DNA of 64,000 nucleotides from Candidatus Reidiella endopervernicosa (GTDB lineage Bacteria; Pseudomonadota; Gammaproteobacteria; GCF-013343005): NCBI RefSeq assembly GCF_013343005.1, contig NZ_CP054491.1, positions 2,028,501 to 2,092,500 of the forward strand, read 5' to 3'. Shown piece by piece: positions 39,421 to 47,255 of this stretch (position 1 is its first letter; each line of letters starts with the position of its first letter). The notes under the pieces were generated by a model. It saw only the letters and a program-made list of their open reading frames with translations, ran no database searches and was not told where the DNA came from. The position numbers and the translations under genes were made by a program.

Positions 39421-40138
39421 GTGCCACGTAAACCTCGCTTCAATCTTGTTGGTGTTCCTCAGCATGTTATTCAGAGGGGTAATAATAAAGAGCCCTGTTT
39501 CTATGCTGAGGCGGATTATAGACGTTACCTCGATGATCTTCATACGTCGGCTATCAAATATGATTGTCGTATCCATGCCTATGTGTTGATGACAAATCAT
39601 GTCCATCTGTTGGTGACACCTATGGTGGATCATGGCCTATCATCAGATGATGCAGGCATTAGGGCGTCGGTATGTCTACTACATCAATAAAACCTACAAT
39701 CGTACCGGCACCCTGTGGGAGGGGCGTTATAGGTCCAGCCTGATTGATAGTGATCACTATCTTCTTACATGCATGCGCTATATCGAGCTCAATCCTGTGC
39801 GGGCAGAGATGGTTGATCATCCGGGAGAATACAAATGGTCAAGCTTCCATGCTAATGGGCAGGGTAGAGAGGATGCACTGATATCAGATCATCCATTGTA
39901 CGCTGAGCTAAGTAGTGATCAGCAGCAGCGTAAGGCAGCGTATCGTGAGCTATTTCGACATTATATTAACAATGAAGCACTTCATGAGATACGAGAATCA
40001 CTTAACCACGAGCTGGTGCTGGGACGATCATATTTCAAAGACAGGGTTGAGGAGATTACCAAAAGGCAGACGAGATTGGGGAAACCAGGAAGGCCGAGAG
40101 TTGAAGAGGAGCAAGGGATGTACTGGGTTGGGTATTAG
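39421..40138 (+). pseudogene. IS200-like Y1 transposase (RAYT/TnpA-REP type), one frameshift
   Basis: The GTG at 39421 starts MPRKPRFNLVGVPQHVIQRG, a typical REP-associated tyrosine transposase N-terminus. The HUH motif HVHLL is present. A frame change near 39625 leads to MQALGRRYVYYINKTYNRTG and TLWEGRYRSSLID, with MRYIELNPVRA, all conserved in the family. RAYTs cut and join single-stranded DNA at hairpins using one Tyr. It lies just before the first attC. One indel may be error, so activity is possible. No IS200-type ends are evident. It is a candidate, on proximity only, for handling hairpin elements such as A-J. Confidence 0.87.
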
Positions 40139-40174
40139 CATATTATAGGAAATTGCTCTCTGACCCGGTTTGTT

Positions 40175-40258
40175 ACATAACAAGTGGGTTAAGTTCGTTT
40201 ACTACCGTTCACTGGGACGCTACGCTTCGGCGTGCGCCCCTTACCCAAGGCGTTAGCT
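40175..40258 (+). other. Integron recombination site attC1
   Basis: The core arms ACATAAC (40175) and GTTAGCT (40252) bracket an imperfect palindrome. The inner L boxes GGGTTAAG and CTTACCC pair, and a central GACGCTACGC/GCGTGCGCC stem is present. The cassette open frame begins 10 bases after it. Confidence 0.85.
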
Positions 40259-40267
40259 GTATAAAAA

Positions 40268-40672
40268 ATGGAAGAAGAAGCTCTACCGAAAGAACTAATA
40301 TCCAAAGCATCTATCAGCCCTGGTGGTGAACATGCTTGGAAAATGGAAGACATACCAAAAGTTATTGAGGCTGCTAGAGTTGCGGGTTTAGCGAACCTAG
40401 GTGGTCAACCACAATTTCAAGGCCCAATTGGTACAGCTGAACCTTATTGGCTTAACTTCGAGCCGATTAACAGAAAAACTGAAGAAAATTGGAAGCAATA
40501 TGTTGAGCGTACAGCTACAGAAACCTTGAGTGCATTTGATGCTCTGTGCAATAAAACTGACTTCGAGCAAGAGGGTGTTAATAACTGGAAGCATATTAAG
40601 GAAGAAAAAGATAAAGGCTTAAATATCAATGAATATTTATGGTTTGTACTGTATTTTGACAGCAACAGCTAA
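40268..40672 (+). CDS. Integron cassette protein 1, unknown
   Basis: The gene encodes 134 residues and is intact. Its stop TAA lies inside the R'' arm of attC2, as is normal for cassettes. The sequence (ISKASISPGGEHAWKMEDIP, AARVAGLANLGGQPQFQGP) is hydrophilic with no signal peptide, and ends ...NEYLWFVLYFDSNS. I do not recognise it. Its A-rich composition differs from the chromosomal genes and fits a transferred cassette. Confidence 0.75.
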   Translation: MEEEALPKELISKASISPGGEHAWKMEDIPKVIEAARVAGLANLGGQPQFQGPIGTAEPYWLNFEPINRKTEENWKQYVERTATETLSAFDALCNKTDFEQEGVNNWKHIKEEKDKGLNINEYLWFVLYFDSNS

Positions 40673-40747
40673 CAAGGTGCTCAAGTTCGTGCAAAAACGC
40701 ATAGGACTCGGCTAAAAGCACCGAGCCTCTTAGCTAGAACGTTAGGC
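40667..40747 (+). other. Integron recombination site attC2
   Basis: AGCTAAC (40667) and GTTAGGC (40741) form the outer arms. The inner part has GGTGCTCAAG opposite a CTCTTAGCT region and a hairpin CTCGGCT-aaaagc-ACCGAG. The length of 81 bp is typical. Confidence 0.85.
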
Positions 40748-40757
40748 GAAAAAGAAA

Positions 40758-41153
40758 ATGATTCTGGAAATAGTTGTCATGATAGTCATATTTCTGGTGA
40801 ACCTAAATTGGTATCTCATCAAACGTGACATCAAGGATATGGGAGCTCCAGTCAGCTGGTTCTACAACCACGTGCAAGACTTTTTGAGTTTGAATGACCT
40901 CGCTATATCAGGTGATGCCGCTACTGCACAAAGGGCTATAACTCTAAGGTTTAGGCTGTATCTAGGAGTTATGGTATTTGTACTGGCAATGGCTGTTCTG
41001 TTTTACATGGTGGGTCCTAAATTTACGCAGCGGCTTGTGGATAGCACCCATTCGCATAACCAGGCAATTATAGTGCTCGCAAGACTCGCTGGGACCTCCG
41101 CAAGCTGCGCTTGCTTCGGCCCCTATCGCAACGTTATGTTTAAGAGAATCTAA
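40758..41153 (+). CDS. Integron cassette protein 2, two-helix membrane protein
   Basis: The ATG at 40758 is 10 bases after attC2. Helices at about residues 1-17 (MILEIVVMIVIFLVNLNW) and 73-95 (LYLGVMVFVLAMAVLFYMVG) surround a soluble loop (GAPVSWFYNHVQDFLSLNDL). The frame reads through attC3 to 41153. A normal cassette gene would stop in its R'' arm at about 41057, so one base may be missing. Family unknown. Confidence 0.65.
   Translation: MILEIVVMIVIFLVNLNWYLIKRDIKDMGAPVSWFYNHVQDFLSLNDLAISGDAATAQRAITLRFRLYLGVMVFVLAMAVLFYMVGPKFTQRLVDSTHSHNQAIIVLARLAGTSASCACFGPYRNVMFKRI
41054..41139 (+). other. Integron recombination site attC3
   Basis: GCATAAC (41054) and GTTATGT (41133) are the outer arms. 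The inner sequence contains GGACCTCCGCAAGC/GCGCTTGCTTCGGCCCC pairing and is 86 bp in total. Confidence 0.82.
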
Positions 41154-41157
41154 TTTC

Positions 41158-41748
41158 ATGCCTGAACCCGATCCAGCGAGAATCATGACATTTGCAACAC
41201 CGAAAGATCTTGGGCGGTGGCTTGAGATGAATCACGCTACCGAAAGTGAGCTTTGGGTAAAGATATTCAAGAAAAAGACTGGTATTCCGAGCGTGACCTG
41301 GGACGATGTTGTGGTTGAATCACTGTGCTGGGGCTGGATCGACGGCATCAAGAAGTCAATTGATGAGCAAGCTTATTTACAGCGAATTACTCCTCGGAAA
41401 GTGCGAAGCAGCTGGTCAAAAGAAACAGAGAGCATGCAGAGCGCTTAATAAGCAAGGGTGGAATGACAGAGCATGGGCTAGTGCATGTTCGTGCTGCAAA
41501 AGCGGACGGCCGGTGGGAAAATGCCTATGTGGTGAGTGAAGTGGAAGTGCCCGCCGATTTCCTAGCAGCGCTGAAGAGCAAGCCGAAGGCGAAACAGTTT
41601 TGAAACTCTCAATAAATCGAGTCGTTATATCATTGCGTATGGGCTGATAAGTGCAAAGAAGCCTGAAACTAGGCATAAGCGCTTTGAAAAGTTTATGAAC
41701 ATGCTTGTACGCGAAGAAAATCCGGGCAGTGGAGTCAAAAAGCATAAC
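41158..41748 (+). pseudogene. Integron cassette protein 3, YdeI/OmpD-associated family, frameshifted
   Basis: The ATG at 41158 starts PEPDPARIMTFATPKDLGRW, then SELWVKIFKKKTGIPSVTWD and EALCWGWIDG-like ESLCWGWIDGIKKSID, the signature of the YdeI/bacteriocin-protection family. Frame changes near 41420 and 41600 separate this from SWSK, EVPADFLAALKSKPKAKQFF, ETLNKSSRYIIAYGLI and KKPETRHKRFEKFMNML, the rest of the family. The gene ends at about 41748, in the attC4 arm. Members of this family are common integron cargo. Confidence 0.78.
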
Positions 41749-41849
41749 AATAAGCTCAAGCCGACCCAACTCCGCGGTGTCTTTTGCATGCTAAAAAGCA
41801 TAGCATGCAAAAGCCCCACTGCGTCGGATGGCTTAGCTAGGCGTTAGGT
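41742..41849 (+). other. Integron recombination site attC4
   Basis: GCATAAC (41742) and GTTAGGT (41843) are the outer arms. The 108 bp site contains a perfect inner hairpin TTTTGCATGCT/AGCATGCAAAA and an outer pair AAGCCGAC/GTCGG-ATGGCTT. Confidence 0.87.
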
Positions 41850-41864
41850 TGTAGGAGAGAACGA

Positions 41865-42166
41865 ATGGATCCGTTTATGTTTGCTGTGCTCCTGTTAGTT
41901 CTCGGATTTATTGCGGTTGTGCTACATACAATATTGCGATGGCAGGGGTGTGGCGAGTTGCAGCATCTCTACCCTTAGTGGTGCTAGGTGTGGCTATTCT
42001 GAATATCTTGCTTTATCCGACATCTCATAACTTGTTGCCTTTTGAACTCATTGTTTGGGTTTTGTTCGGAAGCATCGTTCTCGGTATCGTTTCTGCGGTT
42101 AGGTTATACGTTCAGAAAAAGCAAAAGATGAAGGTATTCATGGAAAATTGCGCTGAGCAACCTAAC
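41865..42166 (+). pseudogene. Integron cassette protein 4, small membrane protein, frameshifted
   Basis: The ATG at 41865 starts MDPFMFAVLLLVLGFIAVVL, a membrane helix. A frame change near 41945 leads to VAASLPLVVLGVAILNILLY and LIVWVLFGSIVLGIVSAVRL, two more helices, then a Lys-rich tail before attC5. Family unknown. Confidence 0.6.
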
Positions 42167-42245
42167 AAGGCGCTCGTGTCCGATTTATCGGGGAAGATCA
42201 ACGCTGCGCCGCGTTGCGGCTCGCGCCCACAGCTAGGCGTTATAT
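42160..42245 (+). other. Integron recombination site attC5
   Basis: ACCTAAC (42160) and GTTATAT (42239) are the outer arms. AAGGCGCTCGTG opposite CGCGCCCACAGCTAGGC and an inner CGCTGCGCCGCGTTGCGGC stem make a typical 86 bp site. Confidence 0.85.
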
Positions 42246-42253
42246 CTAATAGA

Positions 42254-42590
42254 ATGAAAATCGTTTATCGGGCCAGAGATATTACAGAAGCTGAAATCGT
42301 CAAAGGGATGTTGCTGTCAAATGAGATTGAGGCACATGTGAGCGGGTATTTTCTACAGGGTGGTATTGGAGAAATTGCCCCGACAGATCTGGCTAAAGTT
42401 CATGATGGCAGACGAAGATTACGAAAGGGCGAGAGAAATAATAGGCGAATATGAGGGAAAGGGATCGGAGCCATCCAAAGCAAATAGTAGTGTGGATGCC
42501 TCTCCAGAGTCTTCCACAGTACACAAATTCTTAATTACTTTAATCGTCGTTATCGTCGTCTCACTATTGAGCTATTGGGTTGGACTATAA
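42254..42590 (+). pseudogene. Integron cassette protein 5, DUF2007-type, one frameshift
   Basis: The ATG at 42254 starts MKIVYRARDITEAEIVKGML, LSNEIEAHVSGYFLQGGIGE, the DUF2007 fold related to PII-like signalling domains. One base change near 42395 leads to MMADEDYERAREIIGEYEGK, the family's last helix. A C-terminal membrane helix follows (FLITLIVVIVVSLLSYWVGL). The length of 337 bp is one base off a multiple of three, which confirms a single indel. Confidence 0.8.
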
Positions 42591-42596
42591 ATAGTT

Positions 42597-42657
42597 CGCT
42601 AACAAACGCTGTGTTGGCACTGTTTTATGGCTAGGCCGCTGATGCGAGGCGTTAGCT
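42597..42657 (+). other. Integron recombination site attC6 (last of the array)
   Basis: CGCTAAC (42597) and GTTAGCT (42651) are the outer arms, with AACGCTGTG-like and GATGCGAGGCG inner boxes. At 61 bp it is a short attC. Its right arm overlaps the stop codon of the last gene of the DAB operon on the other strand. Confidence 0.78.
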
Positions 42658-44151
42658 ACCTGCTTGTAAAGTAACGCCACTCACCCATGCCTCACTCGCG
42701 CTCCGCGTCAGATCGTAAACTCCATTCGGATAGAGTCCCGCTCAATAATCAATAGTGCCATCACCATCATGATGGTCAGTTCACGCCGTTTCAGGTCGAG
42801 GCTGTCGGCGACAACGGTGCTCTGTACCGGGCCGAGGAAGGCCTGGCGGTAGATGGTGAGGAAGTAACCTGCGCCGAGGATTAGACCGAAGAGTGCCGCA
42901 AGTCCGGTACCGGTGTGGGCTTCGAGTACGCTGATCAGAATAGCGTGTTCAGCAGCAAAGCCGTTGGTGCCGGGTACGCCCATGCCTGCAATGCCAAGAG
43001 AGGAAGTAGAAGGCGGCGAGCAACGGCATGCTCTTGGCGACACCGCCAAGGCTGGCGTAGTCGGTTGAGCCGATGCGTTGATGCAGATAACCGGTGAGCA
43101 GGAAGATGCCACCCGCCACAACGACGAAGTTGAGTAGCTGGAACAGCGCGCCCTGCAGACCAATGATCTCAAGTGAGGCGATACCGAGTACAACTAGACC
43201 TGCGTGACTGATGCTGGAGAAGGCGAGCATGCGTCGTAGGTTGCTCTGCGCCAGCGCCAGGATCGCACCGTAGATCACCCCAGAGATTCCCAGTCCGGCC
43301 AGCAGCCAGTGGAACTCGTGCGCGGCCTCGGGTGCGAGTGGAATGGTGAAACGGATCAGACCGTATAGCCCCAGTTTCAGGCCCACCATGATGGCGGTGA
43401 TTGCGGCCGGACCCTCCATCGCTACCGTCGGTAACCAGGAGTGGAACGGCACCACACCCGCCTTGGCAGCAAAGCCAACCAGCAGCAGGAAGAAGACGGC
43501 AGTCTGAAGCTCAGCCGGGAGCGGTGTGGAAAGCAGCGTTTGGTAATCAAAGACCAATCCGCTAGCCCCCGTGTGATTGAAGGCGAGTACCAGGAAACCG
43601 AAGAGCATCGGCACACCGGTGGCCATCATAAAGAGGGTGTATTTCACCGCCGCGTAGCGACGGTTGGGCCCGACACCCCAGAGGCTGATCAGGAAGTAGG
43701 TCGGAATCAGCGTCAGTTCCCAGAAGAGGAAGAAGAGCATGGTGTCGAGGGCACAGAAGATGCCGATGACCGAACTCTCCAGCACCATCAGCAGCATGAA
43801 ATAGAGACGCGGCAGGGTTCGGGTTGTGTTCCAGGAGGCGAGGATTACGCCAATGAAGAGCAATACCGTCAGCGGCAGAAAGAGAATCGAGATGCCATCA
43901 ACGCCGATCAGGTAGTCGACATTGAGCGTCGGAATCCAGCTGTGGCGCTCGACCAGCTGAAAGCCGCTGTTGGCTGGATTGAACTGCGCCACGGCGATGA
44001 GCGAGAGCACCAGATCAAACAGTGCGGCAGTCAGCGCGATCCAGCGCGCACGTAGCGGGTCGGGGGTCAGCCAGATCAGTAGCGCTGCAACCGGCAGCGA
44101 GACGATCATCAGACTCAGAATGGGGAAGTCGTTGGTAACTGTATCAAGCAT
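42652..44151 (-). pseudogene. NuoM-like antiporter subunit, third in the DAB operon, two frameshifts
   Basis: The ATG at 44151 (MLDTVTNDFPILSLMIVSLP) starts 25 bases after the previous gene. Fourteen or so helices follow with the conserved Glu in LFWELTLIPTYFLI and Lys in AAKAGVVPFHSWLP and GLKLGLYGLI. A frame change near 43000 (after LLAAFYFLSW) and a second near 42745 lead to the normal NuoM ending AGLYPNGVYDLTRSASEAWV. The stop TAA is at 42652-42654. The shifts compensate: 1500 bp is 500 codons. The subunit would carry protons or other ions for the operon's transporter. Confidence 0.85.
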
Positions 44152-44176
44152 CGGTAGAGATTCCTGTAACGACCAT

Positions 44177-45691
44177 TCAGTGAGCGGTGGCGCCGTAGAG
44201 TGTGTTGAGGCCATCGAATGAGTGTTCGATCAGCTGCAGCCACGGATCGGAGTGGAAGCCGGAGGTGAGCAGCACGGTGATGATGGTGCTGGCCAGGATC
44301 AGCTCCAGTGTTGAAGCGGGTGCGATCTCGCGTGTCATGCTCTCGGGCTTGGGCGCGAGGAAGGCGCGCTGGAATGACCAGAGCAGGAAGCCTGCGGCCA
44401 CCACGTTACCGACCGCCGCTGCCACGGTGACAAGAGCGCCGAACTCTCCGATTGCCGCCTCCAGCATCAGATGCGCCGCATCGAAGCCGGGGGTGCCGGG
44501 CATGCCGACGATCGAGAGACCGGCTATCAAAAACGCGATGGCGATAAAGGGCAGGTGGTCGAAGAGACCGCCGAGACGGTCGAGCTGCATGGTGCGGGTA
44601 CGCCAGAAGACGATACCGGTCATCATAATCAGGCCGGCACTGGCGAGACCGAAGTTGGCCGAGAGCATGGTGCTGCCCTGAAAGGCGGTGTGGTTGAGGC
44701 TGAAGAGCCCGATCACCAGCACGCTGGTGTGGCTGACCACGGCAAAGGCGAGCAGGCGACGCAGGTTGGTCTGCATCAGCGCCAGGGTGGCGGCGTAGAA
44801 GATACCGGCCACGGCGAAGGCGACGATGAAAGGCTGCCAGTAGAGCACCTCATCGGGCAGCAGCGGGAAGACAAAGCGCAGCATGCCGTATACACCGATC
44901 TTGAGCCCCAGCAGGAATACCGGCGCGACCGCCACGGTGCCGTGCTCAGCCGCCACCGGCAACCAACCGTGCAGCGGGAAGAGTGGGGTACGAATGGCCA
45001 GACCGTAGAAGAGCAGGAAGAAGAGCACCGACTGGATCGAGGCGGCGATCGGCACCTCAAGCAGGCGCGGCAGATCGAAGCTCCAGACGCCGGTGACATC
45101 GACGTAGTTCCAGCCGAGCATCAGTACACCCGCCAGCAACAGTGTGGCGCTGGTGCCCATAAACTGCAGGTAGCGCGCCAGCGCGATATTGCGCTCCAGT
45201 GAGGTGGCCCAGCGCCACAGCAGGTAACCGACAATCGCTAGCTCGAAAATCGAGACCAGTACAAACCAGAGCATGTCGGTGGTCATGAACATCGCCATCA
45301 AGGTCGATTCGGCTCCGAGTGCTGCAGCGAGAAAACGTGAGGTCTGTTCAATCGGAATCACGCGACCGTAGACCACCACCATCAGACTCAGCAGTGCGGT
45401 CAGCAGAATAAACAGCACGCTGATGCCATCAACCGCCACGTGGTAGAGCAGTGGTCCAAACAGCGGCAGCTGCTCGGCAAACTGCATGTTGGAGGTGGTG
45501 TGGTCGAACTTCATAAACAGGAGGATTGCCAGGAGCAGTTCGGCGCCGGTGACGAGATAGGCGATCGTGAAGCGGTGACGACCTTCGCGCAATATCAGCA
45601 GGGCGGCGGCTGCAATGAGCGGCAGCAGCTGCATCACGGCCAGTAGTGGGAAGTCGAGGCTGGTGCTCCAGTGTTGTTCGGTGATGATCAC
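44177..45691 (-). CDS. NuoM-like antiporter subunit, second in the DAB operon
   Basis: The gene encodes 504 residues, intact. It is a polytopic proton-antiporter-M family protein. LVSIFELAIVGYLLWRW holds the helix-5-type Glu. The usual Lys in the (F)xxKxPxxPxHxWLP motif is Arg here (AIRTPLFPLHGWLP). GLKIGVYGMLRF keeps the second Lys, and FGFDAAHL-like GFDAAHLMLEA keeps a late acidic position. It is separated from dabB by 13 bases and is cotranscribed. The role is as an ion-translocating subunit alongside DabB. It is not a complex I NuoM, because no nuo genes for the peripheral arm are present. Confidence 0.88.
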   Translation of the reverse strand: MIITEQHWSTSLDFPLLAVMQLLPLIAAAALLILREGRHRFTIAYLVTGAELLLAILLFMKFDHTTSNMQFAEQLPLFGPLLYHVAVDGISVLFILLTALLSLMVVVYGRVIPIEQTSRFLAAALGAESTLMAMFMTTDMLWFVLVSIFELAIVGYLLWRWATSLERNIALARYLQFMGTSATLLLAGVLMLGWNYVDVTGVWSFDLPRLLEVPIAASIQSVLFFLLFYGLAIRTPLFPLHGWLPVAAEHGTVAVAPVFLLGLKIGVYGMLRFVFPLLPDEVLYWQPFIVAFAVAGIFYAATLALMQTNLRRLLAFAVVSHTSVLVIGLFSLNHTAFQGSTMLSANFGLASAGLIMMTGIVFWRTRTMQLDRLGGLFDHLPFIAIAFLIAGLSIVGMPGTPGFDAAHLMLEAAIGEFGALVTVAAAVGNVVAAGFLLWSFQRAFLAPKPESMTREIAPASTLELILASTIITVLLTSGFHSDPWLQLIEHSFDGLNTLYGATAH

Positions 45692-45704
45692 TTCGGCAGA
45701 TTCC

Positions 45705-47255
45705 TCAAATAATCACGATGAAGGTGATGGCGATAAGCAGAATGAGATAACGCGGCTGACTCAGCAGCATCTCGATCTGGGTCAGGTAGGCACCGATATG
45801 GCGAATCAGTTTCAGCAGTCCCTCACCGCCGCTCTTCAGTACCAGATGCTCCTCGAACCAGTGCAGACCAGAGGCGATCCACTCCATTATCTTGCCGAAG
45901 ACACCGCTGCCACGACCGATCTCACCCTCGACCAGTACTCCCTTACGGTTCTCCCACTCGGCCAGTGAGGAGAGGGCGTTAGCGGAGCCGGGCAGACCGG
46001 CGAGCTGGTTGACCACCTTCTCATCGAAGCGCTGTGCATCACGGGCCAGTCCCTGGGTCGGGCGTACAAACAGCGCGTCGGCGAGATTGTCGAGCCAGAA
46101 GCGCTGCAGGCAGGCGGTGTAGAAGGCGCGGCGTTTGGCGAGCCACGCCGGTACCGGACGGGTGGGGCGTACCATGTCGTGCATCATCGATGGCGCGGTG
46201 AGGAACTGCCAGGCGCGCCACACGGCGTGCAGCACCATGTAGATGACAGCTACTTCAAACAGGCCGAGGCCGCAGAGCAGGAACATCAGTCCGACATGGG
46301 TGGTCACGGAGAAGATCAAAACGCTCTTTACGTCGGTCTGCACCAGTGAACCAAAGTAGCCGTAGAGCATGGTGAGCAGGCCGAAGATGATCAGTGCCGC
46401 CATCGCCATCGGTGACTGCTCGAACAGCGGTTGTAGACGAACGACCAGGTAGACACCGGCATGCACCATCAGTGCACCGTAGAAGATTGCACTCGAAGGG
46501 GTCGGTCCCTCCAGGGCGCGAGCGATCCAGGGCGAGAAGGGGACCTGCGCCGATTTTGCCAGCGCGGCGAGCAGGAAACCGCCCGCGATCAGACCGGCAC
46601 CGATACCGTCGGGATCGTGCGCCTCGCTGGTGATTAATGGCCATTCGATACCGCCGAGATAGGAGAAGCTGAGGAAGATCGCCATGATGAAACCGGCATC
46701 GCCGATACGGTTGGTGACAAAGGCGCGGGTGGCGTTCTGTGTCGCAGTCGGTCGGTCGAAGGCGTAGCCGATCAACAGGTAGGAGCTGACGCCCGCCAGC
46801 TCCCAGCCGATAAAGGCAAAGACCGCGTTGCCTGCAGTGACGATCAGCAGCATCGCACCGCTGAAGAGCGACATGATCATGAAGAAACGCTGGAAGCCCG
46901 CCTCACGGTGCATGTAATTGACCGAGAAGCGCATCATCAGCAGTGAGATCAGCGCCACCAGTGTTGCCATCGCCAGACTCAGGTTATCGAGGGTGAAGCT
47001 GAGCAGCACCTGATAGCTGCCGGTGGTGAGCCAGGGGGCGAGGGCGATCTGCCCCGGTGCGTTGCCGGCCATGATTGCGCTGGCATCGAGTACCAGCATC
47101 AAGATCAGTGAGATGGCGGTGGCGCTGATGGCGATCTGTGCGGTCGGCTGTTCGCCGATCTCGCCGCGGTTGAAACCGGCCAGATAGCCAATGCCGATCC
47201 AGAGGGCGGCGAATATCGGCAGGGCCGGGACGAGCCAGATGAGGGTGTTAAGCAT
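45705..47255 (-). CDS. dabB: DabB-type (NuoL-like) membrane subunit
   Basis: The gene encodes 516 residues, intact. The proton-antiporter-M core has IGWELAGVSSYLLIGYAFDR with the key Glu, and KSAQVPFSPWIARALEGPTP with the key Lys. A C-terminal soluble stretch (LAEWENRKGVLVEGEIGRGS) is followed by a final helix (YLILLIAITFIVII). DabB couples the cation gradient to DabA in dissolved inorganic carbon uptake. Its start overlaps the dabA stop by 8 bases, a strong sign of translational coupling and partnership. Confidence 0.92.
   Translation of the reverse strand: MLNTLIWLVPALPIFAALWIGIGYLAGFNRGEIGEQPTAQIAISATAISLILMLVLDASAIMAGNAPGQIALAPWLTTGSYQVLLSFTLDNLSLAMATLVALISLLMMRFSVNYMHREAGFQRFFMIMSLFSGAMLLIVTAGNAVFAFIGWELAGVSSYLLIGYAFDRPTATQNATRAFVTNRIGDAGFIMAIFLSFSYLGGIEWPLITSEAHDPDGIGAGLIAGGFLLAALAKSAQVPFSPWIARALEGPTPSSAIFYGALMVHAGVYLVVRLQPLFEQSPMAMAALIIFGLLTMLYGYFGSLVQTDVKSVLIFSVTTHVGLMFLLCGLGLFEVAVIYMVLHAVWRAWQFLTAPSMMHDMVRPTRPVPAWLAKRRAFYTACLQRFWLDNLADALFVRPTQGLARDAQRFDEKVVNQLAGLPGSANALSSLAEWENRKGVLVEGEIGRGSGVFGKIMEWIASGLHWFEEHLVLKSGGEGLLKLIRHIGAYLTQIEMLLSQPRYLILLIAITFIVII

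Noticed and set aside
42708-43193. A truncated NuoM C-terminus ending MEFTI at 42708
   Set aside because: The next frame continues with the normal family ending AGLYPNGVYDLTRS to a stop at 42652, so a frameshift near 42745 is the better reading.
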